In this document: one piece after another, positions 51,439 to 59,400 of the stretch
Layout of the letters: every line of letters starts with the position of its first letter
Numbering within the stretch: position 1 is the stretch's first letter
Source: Klebsiella quasivariicola
Lineage (GTDB): Bacteria; Pseudomonadota; Gammaproteobacteria; Enterobacterales; Enterobacteriaceae
Direction: 5' to 3'
Length of the DNA stretch: 64,000 bases
Assembly: GCF_002269255.1 (NCBI RefSeq)
Contig: NZ_CP022823.1
Coordinates: forward strand, 3,100,001 to 3,164,000
Notes under the pieces: generated by a model
The model's database searches: none
What the model was told of the DNA's origin: nothing
What the model saw: the letters and a program-made list of their open reading frames with translations, nothing else
Translations under genes and position numbers: made by a program

Positions 51439-51627
51439 ATGATCGAACATATCCATTTTAGATGCCCATGCTGCCATGGCTCCCAGTACCGAACCTCTCA
51501 GTTTGACGTGACGGAAAAAAACCCTTTCGGTGCAAAATGTATTTTTTGCAAATCGGCGATGATGACATTTGATGCTATCCGCCCTCGTCATCTGGGCGCG
51601 CAGTCCACTGCACAGGCACAACAATAA
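51439..51627 (+). CDS. Small zinc-ribbon-like protein
   Basis: Protein of 62 residues. Two Cys pairs, CPCC near residues 9-12 and CIFC near 34-37, are about 22 residues apart, as in a zinc ribbon. AAGG lies eight bases upstream of the ATG at 51439. No signal peptide or membrane helix is seen, so it should be cytosolic. I do not recognise a named family with certainty, although small YnfU-type zinc-binding proteins in enterobacteria are similar in size and Cys layout. The C-terminal tail (AQSTAQAQQ) looks disordered. Confidence 0.7.
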   Translation: MIEHIHFRCPCCHGSQYRTSQFDVTEKNPFGAKCIFCKSAMMTFDAIRPRHLGAQSTAQAQQ

Positions 51628-51680
51628 GTATGCGTGGGTAAAGTATGCCTGTTATCCGCCAGGCGGATGGTGTCTTTTTA

Positions 51681-52142
51681 TCAACCGCCGTTTTTGTCGG
51701 TTGAATGATTAACAGCGGGACCAGGCAACGCTTTTATCAGGGTGGTAATATTCTTCCCTGCATTAATTTCAACGTCAAAACAGTCCACCGCACGCAGAAT
51801 AAGCCGCAAGCCTCTACCGCTTTCCGCTAACGGATCGACATCAAAGTGCTCATCACTACGCGCCAGCGCCAGGCGCTCGGCGGGAAAGGTTTCCCCCGCG
51901 TCGGTAAAGCGCAACGTCACCCGTCGGTCCACGACCCTAAATTCCACACCAAAACGACGTTGCCCATCCTCATGCAGCGCATAGCGAATAATATTCGTCG
52001 CCGTTTCACAGGCGGCGAGATCGAGCGCGAAACGCCACTCCTCCCCGACAGGCAGCGGAGCCATTTGCTGGGCAAGCCACTCCGCCAGCGGTGAAAGCGA
52101 GGTGAGTTCGGCAGGAAACATCATGATGCTATTCACGGGCAC
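51681..52142 (-). CDS. RsbW-like anti-sigma-type serine kinase (GHKL ATPase)
   Basis: Protein of 153 residues with the GHKL ATP-binding fold of switch kinases. The N-box is in ACETATNIIRYAL (Glu and Asn around residues 45-49), G1 is in LRFTDAGETF, and the glycine-rich lid is ESGRGLRLILRAVD. Such kinases phosphorylate a STAS-domain partner, here the gene product immediately upstream (1-bp gap). The frame opens at the GTG at 52142 without a clear ribosome-binding site; ATGs at 52124 and 52121 are alternatives, so the start is uncertain by about six residues. It is the last gene of the minus-strand unit. Confidence 0.85.
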   Translation of the reverse strand: MPVNSIMMFPAELTSLSPLAEWLAQQMAPLPVGEEWRFALDLAACETATNIIRYALHEDGQRRFGVEFRVVDRRVTLRFTDAGETFPAERLALARSDEHFDVDPLAESGRGLRLILRAVDCFDVEINAGKNITTLIKALPGPAVNHSTDKNGG

Positions 52143-52143
52143 A

Positions 52144-52482
52144 TCACTGATTTAACTGCGCAAGCGCTGAAATGCGATCCTCGCAAATACGGAAAATACG
52201 ATCCATACGGGTCAGCGTGAACATATTGCGGATGCCAGGGTTCAGCGCGCACAGTGTCATCTCACCTTTTCCGTTCATGATTTTCATCAGAGAAACCAGC
52301 GTTCCCAGACCACTACTGTCGATAAAATCAATTTTGCTGAAATCAACAATCAGATCGCCGGGCGCTTCGCCTATCTCCTGGACGATTGCCGCTTTAAAGG
52401 CCACTGCGACGGAAGCATCCAGCCGCCGCACAACCGGCGTCAGGATCGTGACCGAGGCCTGCCGTTCAGTATCAATTTTCAT
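52144..52482 (-). CDS. STAS-domain anti-sigma factor antagonist (RsbV-like)
   Basis: STAS protein of 112 residues from the ATG at 52482, which has AGGGGA about seven bases upstream; the extended frame to 52503 is not needed. The regulatory phosphorylation site is FIDSSGLGTLVSL near residues 50-62, with the conserved Ser pair. In partner switching the dephosphorylated form sequesters the RsbW-like kinase. The start overlaps the end of the REC-PP2C phosphatase gene by 11 bp, so kinase, antagonist and phosphatase form one operon. Confidence 0.92.
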   Translation of the reverse strand: MKIDTERQASVTILTPVVRRLDASVAVAFKAAIVQEIGEAPGDLIVDFSKIDFIDSSGLGTLVSLMKIMNGKGEMTLCALNPGIRNMFTLTRMDRIFRICEDRISALAQLNQ

Positions 52483-53686
52483 CACTGTCCCCTGTACGTT
52501 CAATAATCAAGAGTGACACATCATCAGCCATTGCCTGCGGTTCACGGCCATCACCATTGCGCCAACGAGTGAGATGCCCGGCAAATTCCGCCAGCAGCGT
52601 AGGTAGCGAAAGCCTCACGCCATCCTGCAGACAACCCTGCAGGCGCACGTCGCCAAACTGTTCGCCGCTCAGGTTTTCACATTCGGTAATACCGTCGCTG
52701 AAGAGGCACAGCCGCTCCCCCGGCGCCAGCGAGAAGCTGACATCTGCCCATGAGAGATTGTCTATCAGCCCCACCGGCGCGCCACCGCTGCCGACCCGCC
52801 GAACACTTCCATCCAGGCTAACAATAAAGGGGGTAGGATGACCGCCCTGACACAGTTTACCCGCGCCGGTCTTCATGTCGATGACGCCATAGATCAGGGT
52901 GAAATAGCTGACGATATCTGCCTCGTCGCTACAAAAACGACCATTCAGGATCTGCACCACCTCGGCTGGTGACGCCGGCTGGTTGTCTGCAGTAAAAAGA
53001 AAACGCTCAACCGCCCTGCCATGCAGAAACTGGCGGGCGACGGCAAGCGACATCATCGCCGCCCCTACGCCGTGCCCGGAGACATCCACGCAGTAAAACC
53101 CGAGATGATCCCCCAGTGGGAAAACATTAAAAATATCCCCCGATACCCAGGCCGACGGCAGGAATATCCAGTCGGAGAAAAAACCCTGATGGCACAGCTG
53201 ATGGGCGGGGAGAACCGACTGTTGAATGCGCGCCGCCAGCTCCAAATCGTGCTCAATCTGCCGCAGCGCTTCGCTCAGCCGCGCATTGCGCGCGGCGAGG
53301 TCAGACTCCAGAGAGAGGATCCGCGCCCCGGCATGCAGCCGCGCCCGCAGTTCACTCTGCTCCACCGGCTTACTGAGAAAATCGTCGGCCCCGGCCTCAA
53401 ACCCCAGCGTTAAATCGCCCGGATTTTCGCGGGCGGTGAGCAATATCAGATAAACGTAGTGGCCAAAGTGGCGGCGGCGAACTTCCCGGCACAGCGTCAG
53501 GCCATTCATCTCCGGCATTTCCCAGTCGCTAATCACCAGGCTGACGGACTGGTTCTCCAGGATCGCCAGTGCAGCGACGCCGTTTTCCGCCTCACTGACG
53601 ATATAGCCCCACTGCGTCAACATTCGGCTCAACAGCCGACGATAAACCAGCGAATCTTCAACAATCAGGACGTGCTGTGCCGACAT
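52472..53686 (-). CDS. Response regulator with PP2C/SpoIIE-type phosphatase output (HsbR/RsbU-like)
   Basis: Protein of 404 residues. The receiver domain (1-120) starts HVLIVEDSLVYRRLLSRML and has the phosphoacceptor Asp in LVISDWEMPEMNG. A coiled linker (about 130-165) follows. The PP2C domain (170-400) has metal-binding motifs FYCVDVSGHGVGAAMM and LFSDGITEC. It should dephosphorylate the STAS partner when the receiver is phosphorylated, probably by the hybrid kinase encoded nearby. The ATG at 53686 has a perfect AGGAGG, which overlaps the stop codon of the upstream small gene. Confidence 0.93.
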   Translation of the reverse strand: MSAQHVLIVEDSLVYRRLLSRMLTQWGYIVSEAENGVAALAILENQSVSLVISDWEMPEMNGLTLCREVRRRHFGHYVYLILLTARENPGDLTLGFEAGADDFLSKPVEQSELRARLHAGARILSLESDLAARNARLSEALRQIEHDLELAARIQQSVLPAHQLCHQGFFSDWIFLPSAWVSGDIFNVFPLGDHLGFYCVDVSGHGVGAAMMSLAVARQFLHGRAVERFLFTADNQPASPAEVVQILNGRFCSDEADIVSYFTLIYGVIDMKTGAGKLCQGGHPTPFIVSLDGSVRRVGSGGAPVGLIDNLSWADVSFSLAPGERLCLFSDGITECENLSGEQFGDVRLQGCLQDGVRLSLPTLLAEFAGHLTRWRNGDGREPQAMADDVSLLIIERTGDSDEN

Positions 53687-53694
53687 TGCGCCTC

Positions 53695-53982
53695 CTAAAT
53701 CGGCAGGAACCAAATCAGGCTGACCGTGCCTTCACGAAACTTGCCGCTGTACGTTATCAGTTTAGTCAGTAGCGGGTTGGCTTGCTCATCAGCAACGGGG
53801 TTGTCAACCAGGCTATACTCCAACCTGACGGCAACGCCAATCGACTGTAGCGACAAACCGGCGATAAATGGCTGGTCAGCAAAAGTATCGTGTGGCTGAT
53901 GCTGGATAAAGACGGGTGAGCGGCGGCCCGCTTTACCGCAGAATGGCAACGAGGAAATCCTGTAAGGGGAAAACTCATGCAT
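53695..53982 (-). CDS. Small protein of unknown function heading the phosphatase operon
   Basis: Predicted protein of 95 residues in the same orientation as and just before the REC-PP2C gene. Its TAG stop lies within the AGGAGG ribosome-binding site of that gene, as expected for translationally coupled genes. Its translation has amphipathic, strand-rich content (VAVRLEYSLVDNP, REGTVSLIWFLPI) rather than shadow-like composition. No signal peptide, helix-turn-helix or known family is recognised, and its own ribosome-binding site is weak. It could be a sensor or a partner of the phosphatase. An alternative is that only the receiver protein is real here and this frame is chance. Confidence 0.5.
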   Translation of the reverse strand: MHEFSPYRISSLPFCGKAGRRSPVFIQHQPHDTFADQPFIAGLSLQSIGVAVRLEYSLVDNPVADEQANPLLTKLITYSGKFREGTVSLIWFLPI

Positions 53983-54014
53983 GGCCAGCGCGTGTCGCCT
54001 GCGGATCCTAGCCC

Positions 54015-54032
54015 GCCCGGCCGCTGCCGGGC
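54015..54032 (+). other. Hairpin in the leader of the globin-like gene
   Basis: GCCCGGC (54015-54021) and GCCGGGC (54026-54032) form a perfect 7-bp stem with a 4-base loop, 11 bases ahead of the GAGGAA ribosome-binding site of the globin-like gene. It may affect translation or mark the edge of the leader. Confidence 0.4.
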
Positions 54033-54055
54033 GAACGGGTCATGAGGAACGCACC

Positions 54056-54490
54056 ATGAAGTTTTATCGCGATCTTTTTGAAGCCAGTCTGAATCGCGTC
54101 GTACCGGAGCACGATAAAAAGCGCTTTTTTCAGGCCTTCTACAGCACCTTTATCCATATGTCGCCCGAGACGGAGCAGCACTTCTCACGACGCCCGGGCG
54201 AGGAAGGCCAGCAGATGATCTTTAAAAGCTTTTTCGCCATGCTGGCGGTCAACGGCGACCTCTTTGTACCCGATTTTCTGGAACGGCTGGCACGCGAGCA
54301 GAGCGAGGAAGGCCTGCGTCTGCCGCCGCGGTTTTTTGCGCTGTGGCGAGAAGCAATGCTCAAAACCGTCCGCGCCAGCGATCCACTGTGCGATGAAGAG
54401 ATCCTCACTGCATGGGCAATGGCGATCGCCCCTGGTCTTGAGTATCTGCGCCGCCAGGCGGAGCTCCACTATCAGACCGCAGGTCAGTGA
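54056..54490 (+). CDS. Globin-fold sensor-like protein, probably without heme
   Basis: Protein of 144 residues from the ATG at 54056 (GAGGAA six bases upstream). Its helical pattern resembles single-domain bacterial globins (FFQAFYSTFIHMSPETEQHF, MIFKSFFAMLAVNGD). At the position where globins have the proximal heme His in an LxRxH-type motif, it has LAREQSEEG, so a Gln seems to replace the His. This resembles the non-heme globin domains of RsbR-type stressosome proteins. It precedes the hybrid histidine kinase by 2 bp and is surely cotranscribed with it. It is likely a sensory or adaptor partner of the kinase. Confidence 0.75.
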   Translation: MKFYRDLFEASLNRVVPEHDKKRFFQAFYSTFIHMSPETEQHFSRRPGEEGQQMIFKSFFAMLAVNGDLFVPDFLERLAREQSEEGLRLPPRFFALWREAMLKTVRASDPLCDEEILTAWAMAIAPGLEYLRRQAELHYQTAGQ

Positions 54491-54492
54491 TC

Positions 54493-57177
54493 ATGCGCGC
54501 CGATAACCGTGTCGACCTCAACGTCCTGCCCTCAGCGGTGATGATCTACGATGATCGCGAACGACTGCAGGCCTGGAATGATAAGGTGACGCTGTTTTAT
54601 CCAACGATCGCGCCCTGGCTCGCCGTCGGCGCTCCCCTGGAGAGCCTGGCGGAGAAGTTCATTGATGCCGGGTATAACATCGACCCTGGCCGGCAACAGA
54701 CGCTACGCGAGACGATTATCCGCAACTGCCGCCAGGCGAACCATTGCGAAGTCAGGCAATCGGGAAAACGTCGGCTGTACGTCCAGCATCAGCGGCTGGG
54801 GGATGGTGGAATTGTCAGTCTGCATACCGACATCACCGAGCTTGACGACGCCCGACGCGCACGTCACCAGCTTCACGACGATTTTTTATTCACTGCGGAG
54901 TCGATCCAGATTGGTATCTGGGACTGGCAGGTCTCCCACGACAATCTCCAGGTGAATGACACCCTGCTGGCGATGGTCGGCCAGTCGCGGACACAGTGGC
55001 GCTATCCGCTGCGTTTTATGCTCAATCTGGTCCACGAGGACGATCGCACTACCCTGCAACAGGCGATGATCGCCTCGCAAAACGAGCATATGCCGGTTTT
55101 TGAATGTGAACTTCGCGTCCAGCACCCGACGCAGGGCTGGCGCTGGATGCTGCTCTCCGGGCAAATCGTCACCCTCAATATGCAGCAACAGGCAGAGCGA
55201 GTGATCGGGACGTTGCAGGATATTACCCGGCGCAAAGCCGCAGAGCTGCTGGCCATTGAGGCGGCGAAGGAGGCCCGCGAGGCAAACGAGGCCAAAAGCG
55301 CCTTCCTCGCCAATATGAGCCACGAAATCCGCACCCCGATGAACGGCATTCTCGGCATGACGCAGCTGTGCCTCGACACGCCGCTGACCGCGGAGCAACG
55401 GGAGTACCTTTCGCTGGTGATGAGCTCAGCCCAGTCGCTGCTGCACATTATTAACGACATTCTTGATTTCTCACGCATTGAGTCGGGCAAGATGCAGGTG
55501 GACGAAGAGCCGCTGGAGATCCGCCCCTTTATTCAGTCGCTGATCCGCCCGCATATGCCCGCCGCCAGCGAAAAGGGTATTGAGCTGCTGGTGGATATCT
55601 CCCCTGCGGTACCGGAGGTGCTGATCGTCGATGGCCCCCGGCTGCGGCAAATCCTGACTAACCTGTTGGGTAATGCGCTGAAGTTCACTCATCAGGGGGA
55701 GGTTCTGCTGGCGATAGCGCCGGCCGACGACGAAAGCCGCTGGCGCTTTCGCATTCGCGATACCGGGATCGGCATCGCCCCGGAGAAGCAAAAGGCGATC
55801 TTCGAAGCCTTCAGCCAGGCCGATAGCTCTACCACCCGCCGCTACGGCGGCACCGGGCTGGGGTTAACCATTTCAGCCCGCCTGGTCAGCCTGATGGGCG
55901 GCGAGCTGATGGTGGAGAGCCAGCCCGGGGCGGGCAGCGAATTTGCCTTCACCCTGCCGCTGGCAGGTCTGCACACCGCCTCCGCTAACGCCCCGCCGGG
56001 ACGCTTCAACAATGAGCGGGTGCTGGTGGTTGACGACAACAGCACCAACCTGCGCCTGCTCGACACCATGCTTCGCCAGATGGGACTGATACCGACCTGC
56101 GTGGACAACGCCGGCGAGGCGTTACGCCGGGCCGCCGAAGGGCCGCCCTGGCCGCTGATCCTGCTCGACGCGCAGATGCCGGACATGGACGGCGTATCGC
56201 TGGCGCTGGAGCTGTCCGCTCTGCCCGAAGCACGGCAGAGCCAGATCATTATGCTCAGCTCCATGAGCCGTCATTTTGACGCCAATATGCTTAAGCGCAT
56301 CGGTATCGCCCACTATCTGCATAAACCGGTGGCGCAGCGCGAACTGCATCAGGTTATCGCCGGTATTCTGGTCCCCACGCCAGTGGCGACAACAACGCCA
56401 GCCCCCGTTGCGGCGCCGGTCAGGGCCCAGGCCGGGCTGCATATCCTGCTGACCGAGGACAATCTGGTTAACCAGAAGGTCGCCAGACGGCTGCTGGAGC
56501 AGCTTGGTCACCGCTGCGAGGTAGTGAACAACGGCCGGGAGGCGCTGGAGCGCTGGCGCGCCGCCTGCTGGGATCTCCTGCTGATCGATCTGCAAATGCC
56601 GGAGATGGACGGTGAAACCGCCATCCGCCTGCTGCGCGAAGAGACGCTGGCGCGGGGCCGGGAGCACCAGCCCGCGATGGCCATGACCGCCCACGCCATG
56701 CAGGGCGATAGAGAGCGCTGTCTGGCGATGGGCTTCGACGGCTATATCGCCAAACCGGTGAGTCAGGAGGCGCTACGGGAAGCCATCGCCCTCGTCGGCG
56801 CAGCGGAAGATTGCGGTCTGGAGGAAGGGGAAGGCCTGCCGGACGAGGCCCACCTGCTAAAACAGTGCGCCGACGATCCTGAGCTGGTCGAGGAGCTGCT
56901 GGGACTCTTCGCTGAAGGGCTTGATGCTGCGGTCATCGCCCTCACCCACGCCATTGATGCTAATGACCGGGAGACGCTGCGCCGTACCGCCCACAAGCTG
57001 CGCGGCGAGGCGGTCACCCTCGGCTTTCAACGCCTTGCCGGGGTGCTCCAGCAGCTGGAGAGCCAGGCGACGTCGCCCGACCAAACCGTGTCTGACGCTC
57101 TGCGCGACGCGCTGGCTGAGGCGATCACAGGCTGCCACTTGTGGCTGCGGCGCAGAGCGCAGGCGGCTTCACGCTAA
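54493..57177 (+). CDS. Hybrid sensor histidine kinase (PAS-PAS-HisKA-HATPase-REC-REC-Hpt)
   Basis: Cytoplasmic sensor kinase of 894 residues without membrane helices. An N-terminal PAS-7-like domain (about 5-115) is followed by a second PAS (130-250). The dimerisation/phosphoacceptor His is in SHEIRTPMNGILGMT near 277. The ATPase boxes are NLLGNALKFTHQGE, DTGIGIAPEKQ and GGTGLGLTI. Two receiver domains have Asp in LILLDAQMPDMDG and LLIDLQMPEMDG. A C-terminal Hpt domain has AHKLRGEAVTL. ATG 54493 is used (AGGT eight bases upstream). It is divergent from the REC-PP2C/STAS/kinase operon, which is the likely target of its phosphorelay. Confidence 0.93.
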   Translation: MRADNRVDLNVLPSAVMIYDDRERLQAWNDKVTLFYPTIAPWLAVGAPLESLAEKFIDAGYNIDPGRQQTLRETIIRNCRQANHCEVRQSGKRRLYVQHQRLGDGGIVSLHTDITELDDARRARHQLHDDFLFTAESIQIGIWDWQVSHDNLQVNDTLLAMVGQSRTQWRYPLRFMLNLVHEDDRTTLQQAMIASQNEHMPVFECELRVQHPTQGWRWMLLSGQIVTLNMQQQAERVIGTLQDITRRKAAELLAIEAAKEAREANEAKSAFLANMSHEIRTPMNGILGMTQLCLDTPLTAEQREYLSLVMSSAQSLLHIINDILDFSRIESGKMQVDEEPLEIRPFIQSLIRPHMPAASEKGIELLVDISPAVPEVLIVDGPRLRQILTNLLGNALKFTHQGEVLLAIAPADDESRWRFRIRDTGIGIAPEKQKAIFEAFSQADSSTTRRYGGTGLGLTISARLVSLMGGELMVESQPGAGSEFAFTLPLAGLHTASANAPPGRFNNERVLVVDDNSTNLRLLDTMLRQMGLIPTCVDNAGEALRRAAEGPPWPLILLDAQMPDMDGVSLALELSALPEARQSQIIMLSSMSRHFDANMLKRIGIAHYLHKPVAQRELHQVIAGILVPTPVATTTPAPVAAPVRAQAGLHILLTEDNLVNQKVARRLLEQLGHRCEVVNNGREALERWRAACWDLLLIDLQMPEMDGETAIRLLREETLARGREHQPAMAMTAHAMQGDRERCLAMGFDGYIAKPVSQEALREAIALVGAAEDCGLEEGEGLPDEAHLLKQCADDPELVEELLGLFAEGLDAAVIALTHAIDANDRETLRRTAHKLRGEAVTLGFQRLAGVLQQLESQATSPDQTVSDALRDALAEAITGCHLWLRRRAQAASR

Positions 57178-57184
57178 GCTCCTC

Positions 57185-58054
57185 TCAGTCGTGGATTTTC
57201 ACCCCCAGACAGCTGCGAACAAATTCAGGGTTAAAGTGTTTCACCGCTTCGCCAACGTAACCTAAATCCAGGGCGCCGATCTGCGCCATTTCGCTCGTGG
57301 TGAGCGAGAAATCCCAGATGGCAAAGTTCTCTTCAATACGCTCCTGGCGGGTGGATTTAGGGATCACCGTGACGCCACGCTGCACGTTCCAGCGCAGGAT
57401 AACCTGCGCAATGGTTTTTTGATGGGCATCGGCAATCCCCTGCAGCATCGCCTCTTGATACGGATTATGTCTGCCACCGCCTAACGGCGCCCACGCTTCC
57501 GGCTGAACGTGATAATGCTTCATGGTTTCCAGCGCCGCAGGCTGCGCGAAATAAGGATGCAGTTCAACCTGGTTCACCATCGGCCTGATTCTGACGGTTT
57601 CGCAGAAGTTAGCTAACACATGGGGGTAGAAATTGGAGACACCGATCGCTTTCAGGGTACCGACCTCATAAACCTCCTCCAGCGCGCGCCAGGCGCTGAA
57701 ATAATCCCCCATCGCCTGATGTAATAGATAAAGATCGAAGTATTCCAGGCCCGATTTTTTTAATGACGCCGCAATACCGGCTGCCGCTAACTCGCCGCTG
57801 GCCATATCCTGAACCCAGAGTTTAGAGGTAATAAAAAGCTCCTCGCGGGTACACAGACCTTGTGCAATAGCTTCACGGACGGCGTCACCGACGGCGTCTT
57901 CATTGTCATAGACGGCGGCAGTATCGATGAGGCGATAACCGGTGCGAATGGCGTTCAACACCGCCTGCTTACACTCCGCTTTATCGGTCACTTTGAAAAC
58001 GCCAAAACCCAACATCGGCATTTTGCGAGCATTACTTAATACTGAATAGTCCAC
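57185..58054 (-). CDS. Aldo/keto reductase
   Basis: NADPH-dependent carbonyl reductase of 289 residues. The catalytic tetrad is visible as Asp and Tyr in LIDTAAVYDNE, Lys in FITSKLWVQ and His in YLLHQAMGD. ALKAIGVSNFYP and VNQVELHPYF are also typical of AKR3/5-type enzymes, and VIPKSTRQERIEEN is the cofactor-binding loop. The start is a GTG at 58054 with GAGGG about 10 bases upstream. The substrate is unknown, but methylglyoxal and related aldehydes are common for the family. It is convergent with the hybrid kinase gene (7-bp gap). Confidence 0.93.
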   Translation of the reverse strand: MDYSVLSNARKMPMLGFGVFKVTDKAECKQAVLNAIRTGYRLIDTAAVYDNEDAVGDAVREAIAQGLCTREELFITSKLWVQDMASGELAAAGIAASLKKSGLEYFDLYLLHQAMGDYFSAWRALEEVYEVGTLKAIGVSNFYPHVLANFCETVRIRPMVNQVELHPYFAQPAALETMKHYHVQPEAWAPLGGGRHNPYQEAMLQGIADAHQKTIAQVILRWNVQRGVTVIPKSTRQERIEENFAIWDFSLTTSEMAQIGALDLGYVGEAVKHFNPEFVRSCLGVKIHD

Positions 58055-58132
58055 GGTGAAGCCCTCATCATGTAAAAAAGCAATGGTAAGCCAAAAACGC
58101 CGTCACGATTAGACGGTCAATCCTGATTTGAC

Positions 58133-59335
58133 CTATGCATCCAGTTCATTAATCGCGTTGCGCTGAGATGACCTGTGTTTGACAGAGAGCAGGACGCTCC
58201 CTCCCGCGGCACCCAGCAGTAACAAACCGCTCAGTGCAAAAGTGCTGTGCCATCCCAGACGATCAAACGCCAGGCCGCCTGCCGTTGACCCGAGGGCTAT
58301 CGATAGCTGGATCACGGCGACCATCAGCCCGCCGCCCGCCTCCGCATCCTCGGGCAGCGTCCGCGCAATCCATGTCCACCAGCCGGTGGGCGCCGCCGTC
58401 GCCAGCAGCCCCCACAGGCTTAACAGTACGGCGACCGATCCCGTGTGGTGTCCGGCCAACAGAAGCGTTCCGGCAATTGCGGCCATCAACAAAGGGATAG
58501 CCACCAGCGTCGGATAAAATCGGGCATTCAGAACGGTCGTAATAAGCAGCGTGCCGACAAAACCGGCGATACCCATTGCCAGCAATATCAGGGACAGACC
58601 AGAAGGACTGACTTGGGTCACCGTCTCCAGAAACGGTCGCACATAGGTAAATAAGGTAAACTGTCCCATAAAGAACAGTCCGCAGGCCAGCAATCCCAGG
58701 GATAGCGTAAAAAGACGGAACAGACGCAGCACCGATCCCTGCCGCTGTGGTGCGCGCGGACTTTTCATCGACGGCAGGCTAATGCATTGCCAGACGAAGG
58801 CCAGCACCGCCAGCGGGACAAGACATAAAAAGGCGCCGCGCCAGCCGACGGTGGCCCCCAGGTAGCTGCCCAGCGGCGCTGCCACAACGGTGGCCAGCGC
58901 GTTGCCGCCGTTAAAGATGGCCAGTGCGCGGGGGACCTGGCGTTGCGGCACCAGCCGAATGGCCGTTGCCGCCGACATCGACCAGAAGCCGCCGATGACG
59001 ATCCCGATCATCGCTCTGCCCAGCATATAAACCGGGAAACTGGACGCCAGGGCAATAATCACTCCAGAGGCCGCCATCAGCGCCGTGAGCCCCAGCAGTA
59101 GCCATTTACGATCCAGCGATCCGGTAAGACGGGAAATGGTCAGGCTGGTCAGTACCGCCAGCGCGCCCGAAAGCGTAATGCCCTGACCGGCTAATCCCTC
59201 GGTAATGTGTAAATCACCCGCGATGGGTGTCAACAGACTGACCGGCATAAATTCTGAGGCAATGAGCACAAATACGCAGAGCGTCATCGCCAGGACGCCG
59301 CTCCAGTGTGCCCGGGTATTACCTAATGCAGACAT
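58133..59335 (-). CDS. MFS transporter (sugar-efflux / drug:H+ antiporter type)
   Basis: Major facilitator of 400 residues with 12 predicted membrane helices. The N-terminus LAMTLCVFVLIASEFMPVSL fits the DHA1/SotB-AraJ branch. The A-like motif between helices 2 and 3 reads ISRLTGSLDRKWLLLG. The RAMIGIVIGGFWSMSAATAI and GGNALATVVAAPLGSYLGA helices are typical of this branch. GGAGA upstream of the ATG at 59335 supports the start. The substrate is unreadable. It lies 65 bp after the alpha/beta hydrolase gene, with a perfect palindrome between them, so cotranscription is uncertain. Confidence 0.93.
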   Translation of the reverse strand: MSALGNTRAHWSGVLAMTLCVFVLIASEFMPVSLLTPIAGDLHITEGLAGQGITLSGALAVLTSLTISRLTGSLDRKWLLLGLTALMAASGVIIALASSFPVYMLGRAMIGIVIGGFWSMSAATAIRLVPQRQVPRALAIFNGGNALATVVAAPLGSYLGATVGWRGAFLCLVPLAVLAFVWQCISLPSMKSPRAPQRQGSVLRLFRLFTLSLGLLACGLFFMGQFTLFTYVRPFLETVTQVSPSGLSLILLAMGIAGFVGTLLITTVLNARFYPTLVAIPLLMAAIAGTLLLAGHHTGSVAVLLSLWGLLATAAPTGWWTWIARTLPEDAEAGGGLMVAVIQLSIALGSTAGGLAFDRLGWHSTFALSGLLLLGAAGGSVLLSVKHRSSQRNAINELDA

Positions 59336-59355
59336 TCTTTATCTCCGACAATACA

Positions 59356-59375
59356 AAGCCGCCTGCAGGCGGCTT
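59356..59375. terminator. Perfect 20-bp palindrome between hydrolase and MFS genes
   Basis: AAGCCGCCTG followed directly by CAGGCGGCTT forms a perfect palindrome able to fold into a GC-rich hairpin. It sits in the 65-bp gap after the alpha/beta hydrolase gene. A weak terminator is the likeliest role. A protein-binding site for the MFS gene is the alternative. Confidence 0.45.
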
Positions 59376-59400
59376 AGGGGATGTCTCCGACACAGGAGAT

